Source: Melastoma dodecandrum (lineage: Eukaryota; Streptophyta; Magnoliopsida; Myrtales; Melastomataceae). Taken from it: a stretch of DNA of 64,000 nt. The notes beneath the pieces are model-generated. The model saw nothing but the letters and a program-made list of their open reading frames with translations, was not told the origin of the DNA and did not search any database. This document shows, piece after piece, positions 26,484 through 41,353 of the stretch. The position numbers and the translations under genes were made by a program. The stretch lies in the NCBI GenBank assembly GCA_029817715.1, contig JARUPY010000607.1, forward strand, positions 1,860,001-1,924,000, given 5' to 3'. The first letter of the stretch is position 1. Every line of letters begins with the position of its first letter.

Positions 26484-29321
26484 ATGGATGAGTTGATGCT
26501 GATGCAGTGGTTCAAGATGGTGGCGATATACTCGACGGTGGCGCTCTCCCTGTTCAAGATCGGGGTGGCCTTCTGGTGGAGGCCTAGGAGGATAGAGCAG
26601 CATTTCTTCAGGCAGGGCATACGCGGGCCCCCTTACCGCTTCTTCATCGGCAACGTCAAGGAGCTTGTCACCATGATGATGAAGGCGTCCTCCCAGCCCA
26701 TGCCTTTCTCCCACAACATCCTCCCCCGCGTCCTCTCCTTCTACCATCACTGGAAGAAAATCTACGGTATCATTAGCTTCCTTTCCTGTTCCCACCTCAA
26801 AATTTTCCCTTCTCACAGTGGCGCATATCTCCTTCTAACAAGGATTTTTTTTTTTGTTTGGACGATTCTTCATCACTGGTGGTGGTGTCTGAGGTTGGCT
26901 TTTCTGGACTGTTCCCATCACTCCTCTGTTTTCTCCTTCTCTCCACTGCTCTCCCCCCTCCGGGTTTTGAATCAGAAACTCTCACTACACACCCTGTTTT
27001 CTTAAACCTCTGTTTCCGGGGAGGCAGGTGGTCTTAAATGTGTGCCTTTACTCTCAGTAGTTATGTCATTATGACCCAACTCCGGCAACGCCACCACCTT
27101 CCCAATTCTTCATCCCCTCTCCCTTCCCCCCAGTTGGCATTCTTTCCTGCATACAAGTTCTGAAGAATCCTGATAACGATGTCGGTACTCTGTTCTCTGT
27201 TAGTTGTGCACTAAATTTTGAGTTGCCCCCCCTCCTCCCTCCCTCCCTCCCTTTGCTTTCCTTCTTCTCTTTCTTACAACATCAGGCCGAGGCTGTAGGG
27301 TCCTCCTCCTCCTCCTCCTCCTCCACCAAGCAGACACAACCATCCCATCCCATCTCATCCCCATTTGCCATTTAGATTAGCCCCATTTGCTCCCACTCTT
27401 GAATGAATGGTTTGAGGGGTTTAGTTCCCCCCGTCTCTCGATTCCCAATTTAGCAAAAAAAGAGAAAGAACTTTATTACTCTCTTAATCTGCTGGTCGTG
27501 ATTAGCACTTCCCTTTCCCCTCCTGACTAACTACTGACTGTAAATTTGTTGAATTTTACTTTCGGGGAACAGGGTCGACGTTCCTGGTGTGGTTCGGACC
27601 CAAGGTGCGGCTGACCGTCTCTGACCCGGACCTCATCCGGGAGATATTCACGTCCAAGTCGGACGTTTTCGAGAAGAGCGAGCAACACCCTCTTGTCAAG
27701 CAGCTGGAAGGCGATGGGCTTCTGAGCCTCAAGGGCGAGAAATGGGCTCACCACCGGAGGATCATGACTCCCACCTTTTACATGGAAAATCTTAAAGTAA
27801 GGCGACGCGGCTTGTCGGCGTTCTCGTTATCGCGGCAGTGATTGCCCTCTGTCCTCGTTTATTAAATTCGCCTGCTCTTTTTCTTTTTCCCCGGAAACGC
27901 AGATGTTAGTCCCCGTGGTGGCGAACAGTGTGACGGCCATGCTGGACAAATGGGAGGGGATGTTGTCCGAAACGGGGGAGGTTGAGATAGAGGTGTCGGA
28001 ATGGTACCAAAACCTGACGGAAGACGTCATCACGAGGGCCGCATTCGGGATGAGCTACCGCGACGGGAAGGCCATCTTCCGGCTGCAAGCCAAGCAGATG
28101 GTGCTGGCTGCGGAAGCCTTCCAGAAAGTCTTCGTCCCGGGGTACAGGTACGCCAGCGTTTTCCGCCAATTCCCCCCCCAAACCATGAATATTTTGCAAG
28201 ATACAAAGGACTCATCGTCGATCGACGGATGGGCGCAGTTTCCTGCCGACGAAGAGGAACCTGTATTCGTGGAAGCTGGACAAGGAGATAAGGAAGTTGC
28301 TGGTGAAGCTGATAGAGAGCCGGAAGCGGAAGGAGGGAGGGGGTGCGTCGGGGTCGGCCGGGGACGAATACTCAAAGGACATTCTGGGGCTAATGATACA
28401 GGCGTCGGAAGGGTGCGCGGACATAACGATGGAGGACATCGTGGAGGAGTGCAAGGGGTTCTTCTTCGCCGGGAAGCACTCGACGTCGAACCTGCTGACG
28501 TGGACGACCATCCTGCTGGCTATGCACCCTCATTGGCAAACCCTGGCACGTGAGGAGCTCTCCAGGGTGTGCGGCTCACGTGACGTTCCCACCAAAGACG
28601 ACCTTGTAAAGCTCAAGACCGTAAGCCCCTCCCCCTTTTTTTGTCTCCTCCTCCTTCCGCTGCCATTTTTTTTTTTTTTTTTTTTGCCTTTCCTTTCTTG
28701 CCGGACTCCGATAAAATCTTTCATGTCTTGTCTCTTTCCTCATGGTCTGTTTTTTTCACTGCACCCCGCTAAACTTTCAACTAATCAGCACGATTAAAGT
28801 GCCAGATTTAATAACTTGACTTCACCGATGCTGACGTTTTTCATGGACATCCTTGTTCGCAGCTGACCATGACAGTCAACGAGTCGCTACGGTTATACCC
28901 TCCAGTGATCGCGATGATCAGGCGGGCGAGGGCGGACACGGAGCTCGGCGTTTACGCCGTCCCCAGAGGAACTGAGATACTGATCCCGGTAATAGCGGTC
29001 CACCACGACCAGGCGATATGGGGGAGCGACGTGAACGAGTTCAACCCGGGGAGGTTCGCGGACGGGGTGGCACGCGTGGCCAAGCAGCCAGGGGCGCTGA
29101 TCCCCTTCGGGCTCGGGGTGAGGACGTGCATAGGGCAGAACCTGGCGGTGCTCCAGGCGAAGCTGTCGCTGTCCATGATGATCCGACGGTTCTCGTTCCG
29201 TCTCTCCCCAAGCTACAGGCACGCGCCGACGGTCCTGATGCTGCTCTACCCTCAGCACGGAGCCCCGATTATCTTCGACCGTTTGATCGACCAGCCAACC
29301 CAACCCGATCAAGGGTCATGA
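26484..29321 (+). CDS. CYP734A: Cytochrome P450 CYP734A, brassinosteroid C-26 hydroxylase type
   Basis: An ER-anchored P450 of the 72 clan. CYP734A enzymes (BAS1 in Arabidopsis) hydroxylate brassinosteroids at C-26 and so inactivate them. Exons 26484-26766, 27573-27796, 27903-28147, 28239-28620, 28863-29321; 530 aa, near the family's usual length. Order: N-terminal membrane anchor (about 8-30), family signature QGIRGPPYRFFIGNVKEL, WRxKx-type C-helix region (GEKWAHHRRI), I-helix AGKHST (328-333, with the proton-relay Thr333), K-helix ExxR (Glu385-Arg388), and heme loop FGLGVRTCIG with ligand Cys467. All motifs are intact. The large upstream gap fits a gene with extensive regulation, since these genes are usually under brassinosteroid and light control; that is inference. 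Substrate is assigned by family only. Confidence 0.92.
27301..27324. repeat. (TCC)n microsatellite in P450 intron 1
   Basis: Eight TCC units inside intron 1 (26767-27572), preceded by a (CCCT)n tract at about 27230-27252. The 806-bp intron is pyrimidine-rich throughout. Confidence 0.9.
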
Positions 29322-32300
29322 TCCTGTCCACCTAGGCGGGGATGGCCTCGTTTTGTCGTTACGCGTGACGTGGCTTCCCCGCTTGCTTTTGCGCGAGTGA
29401 AATGACGAGTGCACCCCCCGCCCCCGGCTTTGAAGGAAGGAAAAAAAGAAAAAGGGAAGAAGACAAAAAAGGAGGAGGGTAATGGAATTTCACTCTCTTT
29501 ATCATTTTACTATTAAGAAATGGTGGGTGGGGGAAGAGGGGGGGAGTTCTGACAGGACATGAGCCGCGGTCGGCACATTACACAAACTTAAAAAAGAAAA
29601 GAGTTGTCATTCCCCCCAACTTTATATAAACAAAAGAAAAGGGGGGGCGGGGGGGGAACTGCTCGGCTGAGTTGAGCTATTTCCTTTTCGTAGATCTTCG
29701 TCTTCTCTTCTTTTATTCGTGTAATTTATGTTGGGGGTCGTAGGATGCAAGAATCCGGCTAACTTGAATAGGGGTTATTCTGTCTTTCTGTATATTGTAT
29801 TTGTTCAAAATGTATATTCGCAAGACAACCTTTCATGTTACTTCACCCCACTCCTCTCTACCTTTTTGTATTGTTTCTCGTCATTGGTACATGGTGTATG
29901 ATGGTAACCAGCTAAAGGGTTTGAGAATATCCAGATGGAGGGCAACTTAGAAGGCACCGTAAGACTAAGTGCCGAAGGCAAAGCATCGTAGCCTGGTTCT
30001 CCTAGGAACAATGTTTCCTCATTAATCGAGAAAGGGAAGGGGGGGGGGGGGGGGGATTAGTAATCGCCAGGCCATGCCGTGCCTCGTACCCCGAAAAAGA
30101 AATAAATGTCACATGTTTATAGTTCCCAAAAACCCCTTCCTACTACAAACTTTAGTTCTTCGCGACCACGGACAAGGTAGCTTATCGATTCGGCGATCGA
30201 TCCTTAAATAATGAGAAAGAGGATGTGGAGGAGTTATGCTTATGAAAATGAAAGATTATTAAATAGTAAGTATGTTTGTTAAGGGGGTTTGCTTGAGTAA
30301 CTTTAAACTATTAGTTACTTTTCTTGGGATCCTATCTTTCTCTCATGCTCTCGAGCTCGGTATTCCCGAGGAGGAAGCATGTGGCTCGTTTTGTGGTAAA
30401 ATTCCTTACTTACTTTCTTTCTTTTTTAAATCTATTCCCTTTAATCATGCACCATGTGGTTATCTATAATTTACACCACTAGTGACATGAATTAGCTCGA
30501 CTAACTTTACTAATAAAAAGAAAGAATAAAAAATATATATATATTTACCTCCTCTCGAGCATATCCTTACAGCATACGTAGAATGATTGCTTCTGGGGTT
30601 TCATGATTTGATTAAACTAATCAAATCTCCTCTCTCACATGCATATGCATTTGATTCGGGGGATGCACTCGGCACTTGCCCCAGATTAATTGCGATGGAT
30701 GTCTTCATTGGAAATCCATTTTTATTATTATAATATCATGAGGAGATCAGGAGGGTTCTGCATTTGCTCGATTGGTTTGGGGAAGTTCCATGCAATGTCC
30801 CCTCGACTTCACTACGGGACAGAAGACAAAAAGGATTATAAAATAATATTCTAGTCCTCGTTAGAGACCCCGAGTTTTGCTTTCATGGTGTTGTTCTGTG
30901 GTGGTTCGCAACAAAGGTTTTAAAGAGATCTTTTGTTCTAAAAATTAGAGATCATCGAAGCCCTCCTATCTTAAATACTTGTGAACAGGAGCATGCACTT
31001 GCGTAATGATAATCACCATAAAAGCATCGCCCAACTTCGAGCATGCCCTGAAATTCCGAAAGGGGAAACACACTCTCTCCCTAGCAGGCACATGATTTTT
31101 GAATCATGGGTTTTAATAAAAATATGAGAATGAATCCCACTAAAGTTAGGATGATAACAAAAGTTTTATTTTCCTAGAACAAAGAAAAACATGTAGACAA
31201 CAAGTGGGGAAACCCTCCCTTCAATGACAAGACCATCATCCGAAACGAAGGACAAATTTCTTCATTGTCTTATCTAAAGTTTTTAGTGTTTGACAAATTG
31301 GAGATGGGACAGAACAGAGTCCCTCCCATTCACAACTTATATTAAAATATTTTAGAAGATCGAGCTGGCTAATTGTGTCTTGCCTGGCCCTTGATTTAAT
31401 GCGACCTTGTCGGAAATTTCTCCATTTCTTTATTTTCATACAAATTTCTTTTCAATTCCCCATGTTTTTGCCAATGAGGGGGAATTGTGTGCATTATTCT
31501 TAAGCAAAAGGGCAACTTCTCTGCACTTTCTCCCATTGTCCCCCTAATGGACATCACCTCCCCATCTTCCCTTTTCGACCTAACTACTAACCAATACTGT
31601 TTCCTTATTACACCCATTCACAGCAACAACAACAACAACAGCCTCTCTTTTTGGCTAATAATTAGGAGGGAAAGAATCAAATCATCTCTTTGTTATTTAG
31701 TAGATCCTCTCTTAGGTTATCTTTTCTTTATTAGCTAGGGCTTTTCCTTCTTTTTTTGCTCCTGTCTTTTGCTGTCTCACTTTCTATTTCTTTGGGAGGG
31801 GGCCCAATGAAGTGTTATCTGTTCATACTATATAATATGTGGGTGTTGAATGGAGAGGAGGGAGGCATGAGCACATGGCAAGGGCAGCACCCAATCATGA
31901 ACGGGATTTGTCTGATGAGACAAGCAGCTAACTGGCCTAGATATGTGATTTGGTGGAGCCACATTAATTGCCTCTCCCCCTTCACACCCCCAAAAACAAA
32001 AGCAATTTCACTTACCATGACATTTCCCCCCTCCATCATCGTCGTCGTCCTCGGCTTATCAGTCGCTCCTTTTTCTTTCTCTAGACTAAGATTATGATAA
32101 TTATTGAATCCAACCCGAGACCAGAGGTGTTTGCTGCCGTTGGTGGGTGATTCTAGGGACAAGGAAATAAATCAATCCCACCTCCTCTCCCTAACAAGAA
32201 AGTTGTTGATGGTGTCTTCTCAGAGCAAATAATGCATTCTGGCATAAGAGATAAATAAACAAAAAGAGATGCAGGCAGGAAGATGACAAACAATCATTCA

Positions 32301-33169
32301 TTCATTCATTTATACAGGGAATAAACTATTCATCATTTCAGTATCTGTAGCTCCTCCTCCTCCTACTTTTATGTTATTCTTATCATTTATTCATGACAAC
32401 GTTAAATAATAAAATGTGTCCCCTTTCTTTTTCTGCTTCTCCATTGATCAGGGTGTTTTCTTTTAACCTTTAATTGGGTTATATTTGCCAATAAGACCAC
32501 ACATTTGATTTTTTGTTTTGTTTTGATTTGTCTCTCTGTTTCTTTGTGGGTGTCTCGATCTCAAGATTCTCAACACAACCCTTGTTTCAGTTTTTGTTGG
32601 GTTTCTTTGCAATTTACTAATGATCTGCTGTCGGAAACAACGACAGAATTTGAAGGGAGGGGCACCGCAACATCAAATCAGAAGAATTTAAAAAAAAAAA
32701 ATCCCAAAATCAAAATTTTACCACATAAATTCCCTCTCCTCGATCAATTATTTACACTAATGCGGTTAGATTACTGTCCAAAAGGGGTTGGTTATATTTG
32801 GGTGTTTAGGCACGTTCTGTTGTTGGGTTTCTACTACTAACTCCATTTAAGTGGTGTTAGAAAGCCCAGTTCCCATGAAGAAGACACGGGCTTGCTTGGC
32901 CTCTCCCGGTCAGATTCATCGCGCCTGCACCTCGCGTGGATGCCTAAGCTGGCTTTGAGTTCGACCTCCATATGTCCCATTTAGACCAACAATGCATGAA
33001 CACATACGCGACAAAATCCAAGTTAACAAAGGCTATAGCTACTTATTCCAAATAAATTCTGCCAGGCAATAAAAAAGGCGGAGAGGCGTCCTGGCAGGGT
33101 TCTGTCACTAGCTACATATGACTAGTTAACTACCGACCATATGCATCTTTGCTCTATAAAGGGACATAA
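29322..33169. other. Intergenic between CYP734A and the ENT gene
   Basis: About 3.8 kb with no supported gene. The first 600 bp include the P450 3' untranslated region. A run of 17 G lies at 30039-30055, a short perfect hairpin at 30605-30627, and an ATGCATATGCAT palindrome (RY-type CATGCA words) at 30639-30650. The ORFs here (up to 115 aa at 31815-32162) are isolated and low-complexity. Confidence 0.5.
30605..30627. repeat. Perfect hairpin, 10-bp arms
   Basis: GATTTGATTA and TAATCAAATC separated by three bases. It is too short for a plant miRNA precursor and could be a cruciform or a homeodomain/ATHB-type binding site. Nothing more can be said. Confidence 0.6.
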
Positions 33170-34299
33170 CTAAACAACAGATCGAGAAACACGCATTTGG
33201 CGATTGAGTTGAACCAATTGTCTCAACTTAGAGAGGTGTTCGTCGTTGGATATGTTGAGCAACATCCGGAGATTGGTTACCAGGGATTCCTGTTCCCAAG
33301 TCAGGGTTCCAGATGCGCCCAGTGCCTCCATCATGGAATGATATGCGTGCAGCTCCATTCTGCGAACCTCGGCGTCCACTTCTTCATTTCCCTGGCGACA
33401 ACTTCTGTAGCAGTAAGATTCCGCGTCGCTGCTGCGGGCACTGAGGATCTCACAGGAAGGCGGTTCATGACAGAGGCCATTGATATTAATGCTGCAGCTA
33501 GATGTAGAGGATTGGATGCTCCGGCAGTCATCGTCTTCCAGAGATGGACGAGCTGGAGGTATGATTACGATAGTCCTATGTTGCTCCTGTGCAGATCTAG
33601 AATCAGCATATGGAGATCCTATTTCCGGATGTTTAGGAATTATGATCATGAGTGAGCGCTTTAAATCTCGTCTGGCAGATACCCTACTTCTCTCGCCAGA
33701 AACATCATAACCTTCCACCTCAATGATTTCCCGGCGTCGAATACTATTCGTCACGTCCAAAGATGAAGATCCCTGGAAAGACACGGAGAGATCAGAAGTC
33801 GTAAGGAAGGGAAGCAAAGATAAAATGGATGCACACGCGTATAATGAAATGAACTTGATAAGGAAATGGAGATCGCATGGATTACCGGCCCGATTAGAGT
33901 CCACCTATCATCCTGCCACGACCTTCTCGCTCTGATATCAGAACTGCTCGCTCTTAATACCTCGGAGAATCCAAGCAACTGAACAACAAAGTAGTTTCTC
34001 CCCAAGGCTCTTGAAACAGTCCCCATCCTCCAAGTGAAGTTATCGAAAATCTCTACGAGTTCGCCTGGTGCCCAGGCCCTTGAGATGTCCAGCAGAGGAG
34101 GGTATGGCCTAATGAGCTGAAAGGATACTCTCTCGAGCATATCTCCCGTGGTAGCTGAGTTTGAGGAGTAGTATCTAACCATGTAATTGTGGCCATCCCT
34201 GGAAACTATCTCCCCGCAACGCCAGGAGCCAAATGGAAGATCATTCATGTTTAGCACCTCAACTTTTGTACCTCTAGTGTATTTTGTTCCTCCTTCCAT
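33170..34299 (-). CDS. Agenet (Tudor-like) and ENT domain protein
   Basis: Likely a nuclear chromatin reader. Agenet domains are plant Tudor-like folds that bind modified histones. ENT, the EMSY N-terminal fold, is a helical dimerisation module. Two coding exons on the minus strand, 34299-33886 and 33772-33170, give 338 aa. Residues about 5-135 hold tandem Agenet repeats (GTKVEVLNMNDLPFGSWRCG; PGELVEIFDNFTWRMGTV). The middle is Ser-rich and charged. Residues about 278-335 match ENT (RRMELHAYHSMMEALG, LTWEQESLVTNLRMLLNIS). In the EML proteins ENT comes first and Agenet second; here the order is reversed, as in a smaller plant subgroup. The start chosen (MEGG at 34299) lies after a likely 5' leader intron whose acceptor is the TTTTCAG near 34341. 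Confidence 0.85.
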
Positions 34300-35983
34300 T
34301 GCCACTAGAGGAAGAGCTAAGAATGGCTTGATGTCACAGCTGAAAATATCCAAAAACCCATCAGTTCAGTTCAAACACCAGTGACCAAAATGGAAGAGAA
34401 TCTTCCCACGAAGCAGATAACAAATAAAAAACTCGATAGAAAGCCGTTAAAAGGCCTGTTAGAATAATTATTTCTTGCTTAGATTTAGGTACGTTATACA
34501 GCTAACCAGAGATAAGTTATCCATCCTATGAAGCAGAATGCTGGTTTGACGAATTGTAGCAGGGATAATTAAAAGGAAATCGTGAAATCTTCAAAAGCCA
34601 GGAGTCAGAACTAGTGCTTGAATCCGTCTAATTTGACTTTACACACAAACAAAACACTCTCAATCCCACAACACATTCGAAGCTCCCGATCCGTGGTTCA
34701 GAGAGAAGCAAGTAAATCAAAGGATCCCAGAAAACAGACTACGATGTCCTTAACATCTTTTTTCCCCTTATTCACATCCAATCGTCGAATCAAACACGAC
34801 TTCGCTACCAAACCAATTGAGGAACTCGACATCAGTCATCATCAGCGGAGAAAGGACGGAAAATCCCCCAAGATCAATGGAAAACATTGCCTAAAATCTC
34901 AGGGAACAACAAAGAAGGACAAGAATTTCTGCCTGCAACAGGGCTGTCCTAATCACAACAAGGGGAAACAACTCCCCCGTGCCCAGATAAATCACTTCCG
35001 CCCCCATCAGTCATCCAGCATTGGAGAACAGATTAAACAGGGGTCAACACCAAGAACTACTCTTCCAAAAAAAAAAAAATCCCCAATTTAGCAAAAATTT
35101 CATATACAAGTCAACAAACAAAACAAAACCCAACTCAGAAACAGGAAGATAACCATACAGGTTCTAAAAACACGGAATTAAATCGAAAATCCTACCAAAA
35201 GGAAACGAGGATCAGTTAATATTAATAACAATGACGAATATAAAAAGGACGGAACAGAACAGAGCAGGGGAAAAGGGAATGAAGAGGACTTGCCTTTGGA
35301 TAGGGGAAGGGGAGGGAAAGAATTGCTGTGTTTCTGCTTTCTGTCGCTTCCTCCCCTTTGAATTGAATCGTCTTCGTTCTTCCTGACGACCCCCCCAGAA
35401 ACAAAAGAAAAGATTCACACCAAGGTTTGAATTAAACTGACTTGTTTATGTTGGGGTTGGGGGTGGGGGGAGGGTAGTAATTACAATTAGAGGTTAATTA
35501 TATCATCATTTATATTATTAAAATGACGTACAAGTTAATTACTCAGAGAGAGCTGTCATTGAGGAGAGAACACATAAAGAAAAATTTTCTGATCTGATTT
35601 TCTTCAGATTATTTGATCATATCAGATTAAGGTACAGAATCTGGAAATTTCATTGGAAAATCTTCACTTTGTTTTTTCAATTAGAGGGTAATTAATAAAT
35701 AATAATTAGAAGAAGGGCATCATTAGATCGCGGTTTGGTGAGTTGAACAAGCTTTTGAGATGATGCTTGGACATTGGGGAAGAGATATATTATTACTTGG
35801 TTATTGCCTCAAGCAACTCCCAATCCCAATAATCATTACCACCAAAATCAGATTTGCTTGTTTCCAAAAGGTTTCTCATTGCAAAGCGATTCCCAAGAAT
35901 CTACAAAATATAACAAATCGCAAGATCTCTCAGTCTGCATCCCAACAGAATCCCAGGTCACTGCACGGAAGCATGGAAATTAT
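34300..35983. other. Leader intron and promoter of the ENT gene
   Basis: Probably a non-coding first exon near 35285-35410 (minus strand) followed by a leader intron of about 0.9 kb. The exon would end in AAAG followed by GCAAGT, a possible GC donor. The 157-aa plus-strand ORF at 34618-35091 lies within that intron, is Lys/Ser/Gln-rich and has no domain, so it is not called. From 35421 the sequence is AT-rich promoter, ending at the retrotransposon fragment. Confidence 0.4.
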
Positions 35984-38430
35984 AATGCAGAAGGAAATTA
36001 AGGAGAGGATGAAGAGAAAATAGCAGGGGAAGTTTTGAAGTTGATAAATGAAGAGCTCGTGGGAGGAGATGTGTTTTCGACTGCGGCTAGACTTACAGCT
36101 TATGAGAAGTGCGATGGGTTGAGACCGTGGGTTACGGGTCGAAGTGATGCGTCTGGTTGATGCCAAGCAAGGACAATTAAATAATTATAGTAATAAAACA
36201 GTAATAGCAGAGGTGTGTGTCTGTTAGAGAAGGAAGGCTTTTCTACAGTTGAAGGCAGTAATGACATCCGCACCTACCCTGGCGTTGCCAGATTTCTCCC
36301 AGATATTCATACTTGAAACTGATGTTAGTGCCACGGAATAGGGGTTGTGCTTATGCAAGGAGGTCATCCAATAGCTTTTAACAGTAAGGCATTGTCTCCT
36401 CGTCATATTGGCCTCTCGGTGTATGAAAAAGAGTTATTGCCAATAGTATATGCAATTGAGAAGTGGCGTCATTACTTATTAAGGAGACATTTTATTATAA
36501 AAACCGACCACCAGAGCCTTAAGTATCTTCTCGAGCGAGAGTTCACAACGAGGCTCAATTTAAGTGGCTGACAAAACTGGTTGGAATGGACTATGAGATA
36601 GTATATAAGAATGGAAGGGAGAATTTAGTTGTTGACGCCTTATCAAGACTTCCGGGATCAGAGGTGATGTCCATTCTTCTGTCAATGGATGGGGGCAATC
36701 GTTTAGAGAAGATTAAAATCAATTGGCAGCCGGATCCAAGGTTGGTTGCTGCAAAGTCTTTTAAATTTGAATGGCAGCAGGGGCTTCTGCGATGGAAGGG
36801 GAAGTTGGCTGTCGGGAAAGATAATGATCTCAGGACAACTATAATTTAGTTATTTCATTCTTCAGCTGCTAGTGGTCATTCGGGGATGCAAGCAACCATT
36901 AAGCGAATAACCAGGTTTTGCGGATGGAAGGGATTAAGTAAAGATGTGAAGGTGTTTATTAGTTGGTGTGAGGTGTGCCAAAGATGCAAATATGATAATG
37001 CAGCTCTTCCTGGACTGCTACAACCTCTTCCCATACCTGAAGCTGTTTGGTCGGATATTAGTATGGATTTTATCACGGGATTATCGAAATCACAATGTAA
37101 GGAGGTTGTTATGGTGGTGGTAGATCAGTTGACCAAATATGCATATTTAGCTCTTAAACATCCTTTTTATGCTCAAACAGTAACAGAAGTGTTCTTCAAC
37201 AGCGTTTTTAAACTACATTGATTACCCAATACAATCGTGAGTGACAGAGATAACATCTTCCTTAGCGAATTTTGGCAGGCTTTGTTTAAATTACAAGGAC
37301 TAGAACTGTGTTTATCTACTGCCTACCATCCACAATCGGACGGTCAGACGGAGGTAGTAAATCGTTGTCTGGAGACATATTTACATTGTATGACATCTGA
37401 CTGCCCTGGAAAGTGGAGCAAATGGGTGTCGTTGGCGGAATGGTGGTATAACAGCAATTTTCATTCAGCAATTAAAACGACTCCGTTCGAGGCTCTATAT
37501 GGTTATGCCCCGCCAATTCACCTTCCTTATATCTAGGGCACGGCTCAGAATAAGTCAGTGGATAAGGAGCTGGTTGACAGAGAGGCTATGTTTACGTTAC
37601 TTCGTTATCACTTGTAGAGAGCTCGGCAGAGGATGATTTAGATGGCAAATAAAAAAAGATCTGAGATGTGTTTCCAGGTGGGAGATTGGGTTTATGTCAT
37701 CAGCAGTATAAGCAGTCTTCTGTGGAAAATCGGCAACATCACAAGTTATCTACATTCTATTATGGACCTTATAAAATTTTGGACAAAATTGGTGAGGTAG
37801 CTTATCGATTGGATCTTCCTAAGCACACTCTCATACATCTAACCTTCCATGTTTCCAAACTTAAGAAGTGTGTGGACCCTAGCAAGGTCAGTTTAGTTGA
37901 TTCGCCACTATTTGTAGCAGCTGGTCAAATTTCAGAAAAGATTTTTCAATGGAAAATAGTTAAACAAGGAAACAAGCTACAACTCAAGTGTTAATGAAAA
38001 GGCGGGGCCGCCTAGTGCAACCCGGAAAAACCTATATGATCTACAAATCAGATTTCCCGATCACTCCCTTGAGAACAAGGGAGTTTTTAAGGGGAGGGTA
38101 TGATGCAAAAGGAAATTAAGGAGTCGGAGGATGAAGAAAAAATAACAGACGAAGTCTTGAAGTTAATAAATGAAGAGCTTATGGGTGGAGATGGGTTTTC
38201 GACCGCGGCTGGACTTACAGCTTCTGAGAAGTGCGATGGGCTGGGACCATGGGCTACGGACCGACGTGATGCTTCTGGTTAATGTCAAGTAAGGACAATT
38301 AAGTAATTACAATAATAAAACGGTAATAGCAGAAGTGTGTCAGTCGTTGTGAACAGTAGTACAACCGTTTGTTAGTAGGGATTCGGGGGTAGTGAGTTGG
38401 GGATTTGGAAGGGATATGTATTACGGGTGA
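35984..38430 (+). mobile_element. Internally deleted Ty3/gypsy element 1
   Basis: A remnant bounded by two diverged LTR pieces, 35984-36225 and 38101-about 38430, about 85% identical over 240 bp. Between them lie RNase H (from about 36230; TDHQSLKYLLE), the integrase zinc and core region (CEVCQRCKYD near 36980; DFITGL near 37065; AYHPQSDGQTEVVNR near 37330) and a C-terminal GPYKILDKIGEVAYRLDLP piece. gag, protease and most reverse transcriptase are absent: the 5' LTR runs directly into the RT/RNase H junction. Stops and frameshifts break the frame at least five times (for example about 36570, 36847, 37219, 37534, 37615). A purine tract (AAGGGGAGGG, 38089-38098) precedes the 3' LTR, which starts TGATGC. 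Not mobile by itself. Confidence 0.85.
38101..38430 (+). repeat. 3' LTR of gypsy element 1 (truncated)
   Basis: Begins TGATGC two bases after the purine tract. The first 245 bp match 35984-36225. Beyond about 38430 similarity to the related LTR near 49.8 kb is lost, so the 3' end is missing or too diverged to place. Confidence 0.65.
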
Positions 38431-39103
38431 ACCACTTTAATTGTTGATGATCGGAATGACTACAAGTTTAAAGTCATTGTTTTTGATGAAGAAAGCCAGA
38501 GGATGACAAAACAGAGGACAAGATCCGGAGGGAGTGGGCGGACGGCGTTTGCTTTCTCTGGTGCATTTACCCCATGCTCCATTGGGGTGCAATGGTGACT
38601 CCCCCTTTATGAAGGGAAGTTCTTCGGCAACGAGGACAACTTCACAGCAATGGCAACTGGTTGACCACCAGCTTCATGGGAATCACGGGAAGAGAAGCTC
38701 CATACCCTCTCCATCTGTAAATGAAGTTGGCACTGGATTATAAGCAAGTAGAAAACTGGGGAAGAATAAGCCCCCGGAATACTTCTCGGATATCGTTGAA
38801 ATCCAAAAGTGAAAATGGGTTATCGGGGGATTCTAGCTTCACTGGTGGTACACTACTAACAAACTAGAAAGAGATCCACCATGGAAAAGAACCACGGCAG
38901 CAATCAATAACGTTGACATCAGAAGAAACCTTCCATGTTATCAGCTTCTGCAGAATCTAATCCACATATGGGCACACGTAGATACTACTCTCACAATACT
39001 TCCTCAGCATAAAGTTAACAAAAAACGAATAGGAAAGACCATTCCATGTACCTATAAGTTAGATTTTTTCCAGAAACCATGCCATAGCTTTTCACTCCTC
39101 CGC
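38431..39103. other. Intergenic between gypsy element 1 and PRMT10 3' end
   Basis: About 670 bp without recognisable coding content. The half nearest 39104 is presumably the PRMT10 3' untranslated region (minus strand). Confidence 0.45.
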
Positions 39104-41325
<2,222 letters not shown>

Positions 41326-41353
41326 GACGCCGGCGAGAAGAGGCGGCTCGATT

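Noticed and set aside
27906..28553. Multiple ORFs over CYP734A exons 3-4 in other frames
   Set aside because: Shadows of a well-defined P450 exon; splice sites keep the true frame.
17873..30055. C and G homopolymers as possible functional sites
   Set aside because: Short runs of this kind are common and length-unstable; only the 32-G tract near a promoter is worth reporting.
16992..33169. Conserved plant microRNA precursors
   Set aside because: Scanning by eye for the mature sequences of the common conserved families gave no match; the one clear hairpin has only 10-bp arms.
34618..35091. 157-aa plus-strand ORF
   Set aside because: Lys/Ser/Gln-rich, no domain, and it lies in the probable leader intron of the opposite-strand ENT gene.
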